From positions 1-64,000 of the forward strand of contig NZ_VMYE01000018.1 of NCBI RefSeq assembly GCF_007655255.1: a DNA stretch of 64,000 bases. Direction: 5' to 3'. The notes under the pieces were generated by a model. The model was not told the origin of the DNA and did not search any database. It saw nothing but the letters and a program-made list of their open reading frames with translations. This DNA comes from Extensimonas perlucida (GTDB lineage: Bacteria; Pseudomonadota; Gammaproteobacteria; Burkholderiales; Burkholderiaceae_C). The position numbers were made by a program, and so were the translations under genes. Positions 7,875 through 15,580 of the stretch are shown one piece after another. Within the stretch, counting starts at the first letter, position 1, and each line of letters begins with the position of its first letter.

Positions 7875-8338
7875 TCACTCTTTGGCGCCCAGCGTGTGCT
7901 TTTGCGACCGGAAAGCGCTGAACAAGTGGCCCCCGGGCATCCAGAAATCGCCGTAGTTGACTTGGGCGTCTTCGTGCTCACGCTTGTGATGCCAGCGATG
8001 GGCTTCAGCCACCCCGATCAACAATCCCAACGGCCCGACCCGGTATCCCAGATTGGAGTGCTGGAAGGCCAGATGCACGACCAAGAAGCCGAGCCATGCG
8101 CCGACGGCCAACCACAGCTTGGAACGCCGCTACTGGCTCAACGGGGAGTGGAAAGGCCGCCCGCCCTCTAGCAAGGCGGCACAAGCGAGCGCGACGATCA
8201 CTGTGAGTAGCTCCGTCGGAAAAGACGGCCGGCCGGTCGCGAGCTCGCCGAAGAGCACAACCGCAGTGGCGCCACGGATCAGTGGATAGCAGCCATACCG
8301 GATGACAGTCGCAATGAAGGGGGCGCATTGGTGCTCAT
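7875..8338 (-). pseudogene. Decayed fatty-acid/sterol-desaturase-like gene
   Basis: Reading leftward from ATG 8338, the first codons (MSTNAPP) run into a five-C tract (8323-8319). Adding one base there restores a membrane-protein frame (FIATVIRYGCYPLIRGA...). The same frame meets an amber codon at 8132-8130 where the residue before WRR or RRS would normally be Tyr or similar. Beyond it the frame continues with FQHSN and HRWHHKREHEDAQVNYGDFW, the C-terminal histidine boxes of the desaturase/hydroxylase superfamily. The central histidine boxes are missing, so there is also an internal deletion. Two disabling lesions plus the deletion argue for a pseudogene. A MerR-type operator in front (8366-8396) shows it once belonged to the metal regulon. 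Confidence 0.75.
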
Positions 8339-8365
8339 CTGTTCTGTCCTAAAGCTCTGACTGGA

Positions 8366-8396
8366 TTGGAAAACCTTCTAGCTACGGTAGAGTCAA
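8366..8396 (-). promoter_or_regulatory. MerR-type promoter/operator facing the desaturase pseudogene
   Basis: Leftward -35 TTGACT (8396-8391), 19-base spacer and -10 TTCCAA (8371-8366). The spacer dyad (CTCTACCGTAGCTAGAAGG) closely follows the cadA operator in sequence and spacing. Confidence 0.72.
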
Positions 8397-8440
8397 GGGC
8401 GTCCGGGAAGACCCTGTGGCAAGTTCGTTGCATCTGCGCC

Positions 8441-8471
8441 TTGACTCTCCAGCCGCTACAGGCTTCAGCAT
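8441..8471 (+). promoter_or_regulatory. MerR-type promoter/operator of the CDF exporter gene
   Basis: Rightward -35 TTGACT (8441-8446), 19-base spacer (8447-8465) and -10-like CAGCAT (8466-8471). The -35 and the first half of the dyad match the other two operators in the cluster; the -10 is weak, as expected for an activator-dependent promoter. Confidence 0.68.
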
Positions 8472-8495
8472 CCATCGATTTGGAAGGAACAATGC

Positions 8496-9131
8496 ATGGC
8501 TGAAAACCACAGAAATCACGAAAACGACGAGTTGGGCCGCCTAGATGCGAGCGATGCGAAGGACCGAAAGATTCTTCTGACTGTGTTGCTGATCAACCTG
8601 ACGCAGTCCGCCGCCGGCATTGCCCTTGGCATCTGGGCTGGCTCTACGGCGCTGATGGGCGCCGGGTTGGACAACCTCGCCGATGCGTCGGTCTATGCGG
8701 TTAGCCTGTATGCCGTCGGTCGTGCGGGAACGGTCAAGGTGGGCGCGGCCCGCTTGTCGGGTTTCTTGCTAATCGGCCTGGCCGCGCTGCTGCTGTTGGA
8801 AGTCCTACGCCGCTTCGCTGGAGGGGAAGAGCCTGTCGGCCCAGCCATGATGGCCATGGCCGCGCTGAACGCGGCTTTGAACCTAGTGTGCCTCAGACTA
8901 CTGCGCCGCCATCGCGGGGAAGATGTGAACTTCAAGGCGTCAGCGATCTTTACCAGCAACGACTCCATCGTCAATGGTGCGATTGTGCTGTCCGGGGTGC
9001 TGGTGATGGGGTTCGGGTCGAACATCCCGGATCTGGTGCTGGGCGTCATCGTGGCCGCAATCGCAGCGAATGGGGGGCGGGAAATCCTGCGCGAAGCATC
9101 GGAAACAGCTCGCCGTAAGGCGGGCACATAA
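8496..9131 (+). CDS. Cation diffusion facilitator family metal exporter
   Basis: A 211-aa membrane protein that exchanges Zn, Cd or Co for protons. It has about six hydrophobic segments after a short His-rich N-terminus (MAENHRNHENDE). The two metal-site motifs of the CDF fold are visible: DNLADAS in the second helix (Asp-x-x-x-Asp) and SNDSIVNGAI in the fifth, followed by the NIPDLVLGVIVA signature. The usual cytoplasmic C-terminal domain is missing, so it is a short CDF, a form common in metal-resistance islands. GGAAGG precedes the ATG. Its own MerR-type promoter lies 25 to 55 bases upstream, pointing to control by the CadR-type regulator of this cluster. Confidence 0.88.
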   Translation: MAENHRNHENDELGRLDASDAKDRKILLTVLLINLTQSAAGIALGIWAGSTALMGAGLDNLADASVYAVSLYAVGRAGTVKVGAARLSGFLLIGLAALLLLEVLRRFAGGEEPVGPAMMAMAALNAALNLVCLRLLRRHRGEDVNFKASAIFTSNDSIVNGAIVLSGVLVMGFGSNIPDLVLGVIVAAIAANGGREILREASETARRKAGT

Positions 9132-9854
9132 GGCATGTTTTCGCCCAGTTCATCCCGAGGTTTACCTCTGCAAAAGAGGTAGTCCAGCCTTTGGGCTACG
9201 GCCTCGGCTGCAGCCGAGCGTACCATTGGCGATGGCCGCGCGATAGGCGGGCATGCCGTTCTCGACCTCCGTCTGCCGTACAGCAGCGGTGCGCAAGGTT
9301 GAGGGTGCATGTCGTCTCTCCTGTTCGTGTGGCCCAGGCCAATGGCCGGGCCGGGACGTTGATGGGCAGGAGAATGGCGCCGAAGGCCCAACGGCCTTCG
9401 GCTCGGGAGAAAAGAGGAACCACCCGTGGGCTGATTGGCAGGCCCGGTCGTCGCTAGAACCGTCTGCTCATCAAGCAATCACACCCGGCCCATGTCGTGG
9501 CTGGGGCCGGCATCGTCTGGCGCACATCCGCGCACAAAGGGAGCCCGTTTTTGCACCGGCGGGCACCGGCACCGATTACCGCTGACCACGAAGGGTCTCC
9601 CGGTGGCTCGTGCAGCCTGGCAAGCCACCGGGAGACCCTTCGCAGAGGGCGGAAGAAACGCAGATCAACAGAACGCGCGTGGTGCGGCTCGCAGAGAAGC
9701 TACCTTCAGGTCCCGCGGCCGGGGACGGCTGGGCGGGACGCGCACACGGATCAAGAAGGCGTTGCGCGCTGGGCGTCCCGCAGGGCATGCGGCGGAGTGC
9801 GGGACAGGGGCCACGCCGCCGAAGGCGGGCACGGCTCACGGGGAACGGGGGCGG
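9132..9854. other. Non-coding junction between cargo and ICE backbone
   Basis: About 720 bases without a supportable gene. A minus-strand patch around 9130-9260 has some protein-like character (AAAEAVAQRLDYLF) but no start, and may be a gene remnant. A 9-base hairpin (CCGAAGGCC/GGCCTTCGG) lies near 9380-9402 and a 20-base perfect inverted repeat at 9589-9642. The segment is downstream of both the CDF gene and topB, which converge on it. Confidence 0.5.
9589..9642. repeat. 20-base perfect inverted repeat
   Basis: Arms 9589-9608 (CGAAGGGTCTCCCGGTGGCT) and 9623-9642 are exact inverted copies around a 14-base loop. It lies about 210 bases past the topB stop codon. No T run follows on either strand, so a simple terminator is not certain; a bidirectional transcription barrier or a protein site is possible. 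Confidence 0.8.
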
Positions 9855-11885
9855 TCAGGAGCCTTTGCGGCCGCTACGGCGCGGGCGCGAGGCGCCGCGC
9901 TTGGAGCTGCCGGATTCGACTGGCAGCGTGCCTTTGCAGTCCGGGTAGCGGCTGCACGACCAGAACGGGCCGCTCTTGCCGCTGCGCTGGCGCGTGGGTG
10001 CGCCGCACTGCGGGCATGCCGGCCCTTGGGGAACCTTGATGGACAGGGAGGCGCTGCCGTACTGCGCAATCAACTGCGAAATCCACGCGGCCTGCTTGCC
10101 GATGAACACGTCCAGGGTGAGCTGTCCGGCCTCGATCATGTCGAGCGCCTGTTCCCAGACGGCGGTGGTGCCAGGGTCGGCAATCGCCGCAGGCACGGCA
10201 TCGATCAAAGTGAAAGCCGCATCCGAGGCGCGGATGGCGCGCCCCTTCTTCACGAGGTAGCCGCGAGCGATCAGGCCGCCGATGATGTTGGCCCGCGTCG
10301 CTTCGGTGCCGATGCCAACCGTATCCTTGAGCTTCTGCTTCAGGCGGGGATCGGACACCAGCTTGGCGACGCCTTTCATGGACTTGACCAACTCGCCTTG
10401 CGTGTACGGTTTGGGCGGCAGCGTCTTGAGTGCCTTGAGATCGACGTCGGCCACCTGGCATGCCAGGCCCTCATACAGTTTCGGCAGCGCGGGCAGCACC
10501 TGGGCGCGGACCGCAGTATCGCCCTCGCCATCACCGTCTTCGGCCTGCGGCTCGGCGAGCACCTGGCGCCAACCCGGGATGACAACCTGCTTGCCCGTGG
10601 CCGCCAGGTTCTGCCCCCCGCACGAAAACTTGGCCACAGTGCGGTCGAACTCGTGGTGAGGGAGGAACTGCGCCAGGTAATGCGACCGGATGAGCCTGTA
10701 CACGGCCAGTTCCTTCTCGCTCATGGCGGAGAGCTTCGCCGGTTCGAGCGTCGGGATGATGCCGTGGTGCGCCGTGACCTTGCCATCGTTCCAGGCGCGC
10801 GAGCGCTGCGAGCGGTCGAGCTGGCCCATGATCGAGCGCAGCGAGGGATCGGTCTTGAGCAGGCTGTCGAGAACGGTGGGCACTTCGGCAAACATGCTCT
10901 CGGGCAGGTAGCCGGAGTCCGAGCGGGGGTACGTCGTGGCCTTGTGCGTCTCGTACAGGGCTTGGGCAATCTCCAAGGTTTCCTGCACGTCCAGCCCAAG
11001 CTGCTTGGAACACACTTCCTGCAAGGTGCCCAGGTCGAACGGCAGCGGCGGGCCTTCGCGGACACGCTCAGTCTCCACCGACACGACGTGGGCACTGCCC
11101 GCAGCGCGGATCTGCTGCATGGTCTGCTGTGCGACCGGCTGCCGCAGGCAGCGGCCTGCGTCGTCGGTGCACGCATCGGGTGGAACCCATTGCGCGGCGA
11201 AAGTCGAACCGCCTGCGAACAGGGACACGGCGATGGCCCAGTATGGTACGGACACGAAGCGCGCGATCTCGCGGTCGCGGTCCACAACGAGCTTGAGCGT
11301 CGGGGTCTGTACGCGGCCGACCGACAGCACGCCGTCGTAACCCGCCTGTCGCCCCAGCACCGTGAACAGCCGGCTCAGGTTCATGCCCACGAGCCAATCC
11401 GCACGGGAGCGCGCCAGCGCCGAGTGGTACATCGAAAGCGTCTCGGCCGAAGGCCGCAGCTTGCCCAGTGCCGCCCGAATGGACGCATCGTTGAGCGCCG
11501 ACAGCCACAGGCGTTCGATGGGGCCGCGGTAGCCGCAAAGCTCCACGATCTCGCGGGCGATCAATTCGCCCTCGCGGTCGGCATCGGTGGCGATAACCAG
11601 GTGAGTCGCCTTCGCCAAGAGCGCCTTGACGACCTTGAATTGCGTGGCGGTCTTCGGTTTGACCTCGACCCGCCAGTGCTGGGGAATGATGGGCAACTGC
11701 TCAACGGACCATCGTTTGAGCTGCTCGTCGTAGGCCTCGGGCGGCGCCGCCTCCACGAGATGGCCGATGCACCAGGTGACCGTGACGCCGGAACCGTTGA
11801 GGCAGCCTTCACCGCGCTGCGTGGCGCCGAGAATCCGGCCAATGTCTTTGCCCTGGGAGGGCTTCTCGCACAAGAACAGCCGCAT
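9855..11885 (-). CDS. topB: DNA topoisomerase III of the ICE
   Basis: A type IA topoisomerase that decatenates and relaxes single-stranded-region DNA; ICE copies are thought to help replication and transfer of the element. The start is set at MRLFLCEKPSQGKDIG, the usual TOPRIM opening; the frame is open further upstream without a family match. This gives 676 aa, the normal length. Visible are TOPRIM acidic residues (VIATDADREGELIAREI), the active-site region (VGRVQTPTLKLVV) and the catalytic Tyr region (TTYPRSDSGYLPE). A C-terminal zinc-ribbon-like segment (CPQCGAPTRQRSGKSGPFWSCSRYPDCKGT) ends in a basic tail. It is the last gene of the leftward ICE replication module, behind ssb, and has a shared palindromic box in its upstream region. 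Confidence 0.95.
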   Translation of the reverse strand: MRLFLCEKPSQGKDIGRILGATQRGEGCLNGSGVTVTWCIGHLVEAAPPEAYDEQLKRWSVEQLPIIPQHWRVEVKPKTATQFKVVKALLAKATHLVIATDADREGELIAREIVELCGYRGPIERLWLSALNDASIRAALGKLRPSAETLSMYHSALARSRADWLVGMNLSRLFTVLGRQAGYDGVLSVGRVQTPTLKLVVDRDREIARFVSVPYWAIAVSLFAGGSTFAAQWVPPDACTDDAGRCLRQPVAQQTMQQIRAAGSAHVVSVETERVREGPPLPFDLGTLQEVCSKQLGLDVQETLEIAQALYETHKATTYPRSDSGYLPESMFAEVPTVLDSLLKTDPSLRSIMGQLDRSQRSRAWNDGKVTAHHGIIPTLEPAKLSAMSEKELAVYRLIRSHYLAQFLPHHEFDRTVAKFSCGGQNLAATGKQVVIPGWRQVLAEPQAEDGDGEGDTAVRAQVLPALPKLYEGLACQVADVDLKALKTLPPKPYTQGELVKSMKGVAKLVSDPRLKQKLKDTVGIGTEATRANIIGGLIARGYLVKKGRAIRASDAAFTLIDAVPAAIADPGTTAVWEQALDMIEAGQLTLDVFIGKQAAWISQLIAQYGSASLSIKVPQGPACPQCGAPTRQRSGKSGPFWSCSRYPDCKGTLPVESGSSKRGASRPRRSGRKGS

Positions 11886-12094
11886 ATCCGTCCATCCCGA
11901 TTCCTGTTGTTCATGGAGTTGCTGGGATCGAGGATGCCGAGCGCAGCCCCTGGCAGCAGCAAACAAGCCGCATGCGGCAGCGACCGCTTTCACGCCGATG
12001 AAATGGCGAGTGCGGGGAAGGTGCGTGGCCGGAAGTGTGCGGGCCGAGAGCCGCGATTTCCGGGAGCGCGCGTGGAACTCGGTGGACGTTGGTG

Positions 12095-12117
12095 GAGCTA
12101 TCCCCTGGGGATAATTC
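12095..12117. repeat. TATCCCC palindrome, copy 1 (upstream of topB)
   Basis: GAGC followed by the 15-base palindrome TATCCCCTGGGGATA (12099-12113), which is also found twice at 14113-14275. It lies about 210 bases before the topB start and 50 bases past the ssb stop, a position fitting an operator or promoter element. Confidence 0.75.
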
Positions 12118-12168
12118 GCAGCGCATGGAGGGCGGCGAAGCACTGCGGCAGCCGCCCTCCATGCCCGA

Positions 12169-12609
12169 TCACTTCCTGCGCTTGGTCTCTTTCGGCGCCG
12201 TCGATTCCTGGGTGGCCTGGGGCTTCGGCTCTGCCTCCTGTGGCTTCGGGCTGAGGGCCACAGACTCGATGCGGTACGGCAGGATGCCGACACTGCGCGC
12301 GTTGACCTGCCAAGTCTCACGCGGCTGATCTTCGTTGTCCGTCCAGGGGTCGCGCTCCATGCGGCCGACGACCAGCACCCGCATGCCCTTCTGGTAGAGC
12401 TGCTGCCAGCGGTCGGCGTCGTGGTGCCAGAGTTCCACCGGCGCCCAGAAGCCGCCGCGGTCCTCGAACTCGCCGCCCTTGGTGGGGACGGGGTTGTCGA
12501 AGTACACGTTCAGCCGGAGCAACCGGCGAGGATCGTCGTTGCCATTGGGGAATTCGCGGTACTCGGGAGGCGATCCGATGTTGCCCTCGCCGATGAATTG
12601 TGTGCTCAT
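12169..12609 (-). CDS. ssb: Single-stranded DNA-binding protein of the ICE
   Basis: A 146-aa protein related to SSB but of the ICE-specific type. It starts MSTQFIGEGNIGSPPEYREF, has the OB-fold core (LLRLNVYFDNP..., WAPVELWHHDADRWQQLYQKGMRVLVVGRMERDPW) and a Pro/Lys-rich tail that lacks the usual acidic DDxPF tip. In ICEclc relatives such an SSB coats the transferred strand. The gene is between the DUF3158 gene and topB, reading leftward with short gaps, and a purine-rich ribosome site precedes the ATG. Its tail ends in KRRK, so partner binding through the canonical SSB tip is unlikely. Confidence 0.9.
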   Translation of the reverse strand: MSTQFIGEGNIGSPPEYREFPNGNDDPRRLLRLNVYFDNPVPTKGGEFEDRGGFWAPVELWHHDADRWQQLYQKGMRVLVVGRMERDPWTDNEDQPRETWQVNARSVGILPYRIESVALSPKPQEAEPKPQATQESTAPKETKRRK

Positions 12610-12682
12610 GTTGGAATCTCCGTGGTGGTTGAAATACCCGTGCCTCGTTGGGCTCGGGCGCGTGCTCGGATGGCAGGCGCAA

Positions 12683-13210
12683 TCACCGATCGCGCACTGC
12701 GGCAGGAACGGACGCGAGCCGGCGCAGGTAGGTGTTGTCCGCCTGCGCGGCCTTGCTGGCGCATTCCTGTGCTTGCCTGCCCAGGGTGTGCAGCAGGCTG
12801 ATCTGCATGTTCAGCATGACGCGCTGCAGTTCGATCTCGTGCAGGTCGTGCAGCAGGTTGACCGGCGTGCTGGGGCTCGCCATCAGCTCCTGCCACAACG
12901 CCACGCCCATGGCCGATCGATCGTGCTTGCGCCAGCGAAGAAAGGTCGTGCCTGCGCCAGTGGTCTGCTGGGCCAGCTCGACGGGAAGCAGGTGGAAGGG
13001 ATGCCCGCACGCCTGTGGCAGCACCTGTCGCTGCGCCAGGGCAATCAACTCGTCGCGCATGGCGAAGCACTGGCTGGCCCAGGCCTCGAAGTCCCCTTTA
13101 CCTTTAAAAGGCTTTAAAAGGCCTTTTAGAGAGGCCGCGTGTTCCAGCCGCATGAAGGCTGGCTGTTCCAGACGACGGAAGTAGCGCGGTTCGCGGTTCG
13201 GGTCGCTCAT
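12683..13210 (-). CDS. DUF3158 family ICE protein
   Basis: A 175-aa soluble, helical protein that occurs in the same place in ICEclc/PAGI-type elements, between the PFL_4669 protein and SSB. Function unknown; the company of ssb, topB and the replication protein suggests a role in ICE DNA processing. The start codon overlaps the stop of the preceding gene by 4 bases (ATGA), indicating translational coupling. Within the gene, at 13101-13130, is a tandem AT-rich repeat that encodes the LLKPFKGKG segment. No enzyme motif is visible. Confidence 0.85.
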   Translation of the reverse strand: MSDPNREPRYFRRLEQPAFMRLEHAASLKGLLKPFKGKGDFEAWASQCFAMRDELIALAQRQVLPQACGHPFHLLPVELAQQTTGAGTTFLRWRKHDRSAMGVALWQELMASPSTPVNLLHDLHEIELQRVMLNMQISLLHTLGRQAQECASKAAQADNTYLRRLASVPAAVRDR

Positions 13211-13995
13211 GCCGGTTCGTCCTCGCCGGCGGCTGTGGACTTGGCCTCGGCCGAATCGGCGGCAGCGCCTTCGTCGGTGGGAGATGCGGCTGCGGCAGCG
13301 CTATCACCACGCTGTTGCAGACCACGGCGCACGACGGGCGGCGCAAACTTCGAGCGGCGCATGCCTTCGAGCACGTCCTGCGGCAGTTCGCCGAACTTCT
13401 CCAATGCTGCCCGAGCTGCGGCGTTCTTGGCCGCGAAGTCGTCGCGGGTGCAGCCCGAGTAGCGGTATTGCTGGGCCAGGCTGAACAGGCTGCGCAGCGC
13501 GTGGGCACCTTCGTTGAGCCAGCGCTCCAACGTCGAGCGATCGATCAGCGCGGTGTGGTGGGCGAGGATCAGCTTGCGGGCGATGTCGTCGTAGTCGGCC
13601 AGCAGATAGACGGCGGCAAAGCCGAGCTGCGCGTTCACGAACAAGGGGAGCTTCACCGGCTGCACGTTGAGGTTCTCACCCAGGCTCAACGCCGCAGGCA
13701 CGCCGGCCAGTGCCTGGTCAACCTGCTCGCGCAGCGATTGCAACGTGGTCCTGGTCTGGTCGAGCTTTTCCTCGATGCGCAACATCCACCAGTCGCTGTA
13801 CGGGTCGTCCTGCTCCGAGCCGCGCTTCATCTTGTTCATCACGGCGATGTAGCCGTTCAGGCCGACGATGCCGGGTCGCCCCTCGGCGGCGGCGCGGCCA
13901 TGCCAGATGCGCGAGGCGTGGTGGGTGTGAAGCGTCAGCGACATCGCGCTGCGCAAAGAGCCGAGATTGAGTTGCAGAGGTTCGTTGGTTGCCAT
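13207..13995 (-). CDS. PFL_4669/TIGR03761 family integrating conjugative element protein
   Basis: A conserved protein restricted to this ICE family; molecular role unknown. With the ATG at 13995 it is 262 aa. A GTG at 14037 would add 14 residues, but neither start has a strong ribosome site; the ATG (MATNEPLQLNLGSLRSAMSL) is chosen for its family-like opening. The protein is mainly helical, with a long DxWW-containing segment (YSDWWMLRIEEKLDQ) and an Ala/Glu-rich low-complexity tail. It overlaps the DUF3158 gene by 4 bases. The upstream gap of about 330 bases carries two copies of the TATCCCC palindrome, so this gene probably heads the 13995-9855 operon. Confidence 0.88.
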   Translation of the reverse strand: MATNEPLQLNLGSLRSAMSLTLHTHHASRIWHGRAAAEGRPGIVGLNGYIAVMNKMKRGSEQDDPYSDWWMLRIEEKLDQTRTTLQSLREQVDQALAGVPAALSLGENLNVQPVKLPLFVNAQLGFAAVYLLADYDDIARKLILAHHTALIDRSTLERWLNEGAHALRSLFSLAQQYRYSGCTRDDFAAKNAAARAALEKFGELPQDVLEGMRRSKFAPPVVRRGLQQRGDSAAAAASPTDEGAAADSAEAKSTAAGEDEPA

Positions 13996-14112
13996 GGCGT
14001 CCGCTCGCTTGGGAAAAGGAGCGGTCAGGATCGGCACGCAACGGAAGGCAGTCAGTCAACAAACCGAAATGAACCGGGACCCGGTTGTCGTGGCAGCGGT
14101 GGCCTGTGACAC

Positions 14113-14135
14113 GAGCTATCCCCAGGGGATAGCTC
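14113..14135. repeat. TATCCCC palindrome, copy 2 (perfect, 23 bases)
   Basis: GAGCTATCCCC, one central A, and the exact mirror of the first 11 bases. It lies 118 bases before the PFL_4669 start codon. This is the longest of three copies and could be the full operator. Confidence 0.8.
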
Positions 14136-14258
14136 CATCGAAAGCCATGGAGCGCTGCTCGCGCAAATGGTGCGTGCGCTCATGCAACCGACGCCATTAC
14201 GGCCCCCCTGGACCGAAGTGCCATGCCGTGCCTGTCGGCGTTACAGCTTGTAGTACAT

Positions 14259-14278
14259 CTATCCCCTGGGGATAGCTC
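14259..14278. repeat. TATCCCC palindrome, copy 3
   Basis: CTATCCCC, central T, GGGGATAG (14259-14275), extended on the right by CTC as in copy 2. It is 124 bases from copy 2 in the same intergenic region and 49 bases past the stop codon of the replication gene. Confidence 0.78.
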
Positions 14279-14326
14279 TACTGACGGCCATCGACGTCTG
14301 CTTCACGCCCTTGTCGCTCGTCGCGC

Positions 14327-15577
14327 TCAGCTACTGCGCAGAAGGTCGCGCAGCCGGTCAATGTGCTGCCGGGCCACCTCGGGTGGAACCACATTGCGCG
14401 GTGGTTCAGGCGGTGCATCTCGTGCAGGGGCAGGTGGCGGTGCTGACCCGGCTTGCTTGGCCCAGGCGTTGAACTCGCCACGGATGGCGCGCTGGATGAT
14501 GCCGAACAGGTAGCCTGCCGGGTTGCGGATGGTGCTGCCGCGACAGCGATCCGCCCATTCGTCCAGCACGGCCTGGCGTAGCGGAGCATCGACCTGCTGC
14601 AATGCCACGATGGCGGCGGCCTGCTGCTCTTCCTTCAAGCCGAGAAAGCGATCAGGCAGGCGAACTCCTGGCATCGCACGCGCCTGCCCACGCTCACGCG
14701 CGGTAGTACGTACTTCATTCATACGACTACTACGTACAGTACGGTCCTGCTTCGGATTCCGAAGAGCGCCGTCTGACGCGGGTTTCGGCCCTGCTTCGGA
14801 ATCCGAAGAGGGGTCATCAGAATTCCGAAGAAGGCTCGGCGCCCCTTCTTCGGAATCGTGAACCCTATCCTTCTGTGGATAACTCTCCTGCGACCCAATG
14901 CCCTGGCTCGCGAGGCGTTCGGCAAGGACCTGCAGCCGCGAGGGCAACGTGCGGCCAGACAACAACGGGTCTTCGGCGATTTCCTTGAGGGTGTGCAAGC
15001 CCACGACCTGGACGGCCTTGGCCGAATGGCCCAGGGCTTGGCTGACGAGCTCCAAGTAGTCCGGGTCGAGCTGCATCGCCTCGAAAGGCGTCAGGGGCTC
15101 ATCGTGCAGGACGTAGAGGTTGCCGAGGATGCGCCCGGTCTTGGGGTCACGCCTGCGGCGCACGAGACTCAACCAGCGAGTCAGGCGCAACAGCGTCAGC
15201 GCCCGTGCCACGGTCTCGTGAGAGGCCTGTCCGGCGCAGGGCATTGACGCGAGCCACGGGCGAAGTTGCTCATACGTCGGAAACGCCGTGACCCCATCCT
15301 CGTTGAGCATCATCCGAAAGACTTGCCAGGCATTGCGTTCCAGCGGCGTCAGGCGTCGGTCCAGGAACAGCCGTCGCGGCACGCTCTCGTGCCGATTGCC
15401 GCTGAACAGAAAACCGTCGCCGGTTGCGGAGACAGGAGATGTTGCGGATGCGGGAGCTGGCGCGGACGCGGGCGGGCGAGGTTTCGGTGCAAGGTCTTTC
15501 AGCGCGCTGTCGAACAGATCAGCGAGGGCGACCGGGCCTTGGCGTGGTGCTCGTGGTGCAGCGTCGTCCACGGCCAT
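14327..15577 (-). CDS. STY4528-family ICE replication protein
   Basis: A 416-aa protein of the family called pathogenicity island replication protein in SPI-7-like elements; it is thought to start replication of the excised element. An N-terminal winged-helix region (about 60-190: RLTPLERNAWQVFRMML..., TVARALTLLRLTRWLSLVRRRRD) is followed by a hydrophilic linker (about 230-300) and a C-terminal helical domain. The linker DNA contains paired palindromes and a consensus DnaA box, suggesting that the gene also carries its own origin. The start lies three bases after the DUF2857 stop codon, so the genes are co-transcribed. No catalytic motif is visible. Confidence 0.85.
   Translation of the reverse strand: MAVDDAAPRAPRQGPVALADLFDSALKDLAPKPRPPASAPAPASATSPVSATGDGFLFSGNRHESVPRRLFLDRRLTPLERNAWQVFRMMLNEDGVTAFPTYEQLRPWLASMPCAGQASHETVARALTLLRLTRWLSLVRRRRDPKTGRILGNLYVLHDEPLTPFEAMQLDPDYLELVSQALGHSAKAVQVVGLHTLKEIAEDPLLSGRTLPSRLQVLAERLASQGIGSQESYPQKDRVHDSEEGAPSLLRNSDDPSSDSEAGPKPASDGALRNPKQDRTVRSSRMNEVRTTARERGQARAMPGVRLPDRFLGLKEEQQAAAIVALQQVDAPLRQAVLDEWADRCRGSTIRNPAGYLFGIIQRAIRGEFNAWAKQAGSAPPPAPARDAPPEPPRNVVPPEVARQHIDRLRDLLRSS
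14703..14882. other. Candidate replication origin inside the STY4528 gene
   Basis: Within 180 bases: a GTAC-rich repeat block (14703-14742, with palindrome AGTACGTACT), two 15-base palindromes CTTCGGATTCCGAAG (14750-14764) and CTTCGGAATCCGAAG (14794-14808) exactly 44 bases apart, two related half-sites (14820-14833, 14845-14857), and TGTGGATAA (14874-14882), a perfect consensus DnaA box on the minus strand. The encoded peptide is a low-complexity linker, so the DNA pattern is not explained by protein constraint. Confidence 0.5.
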
Positions 15578-15580
15578 GAC

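Noticed and set aside
11886-12320. N-terminal extension of topoisomerase III
   Set aside because: The family begins at MRLFLCEKPSQ; the extension overlaps ssb and the intergenic palindrome and is low-complexity.
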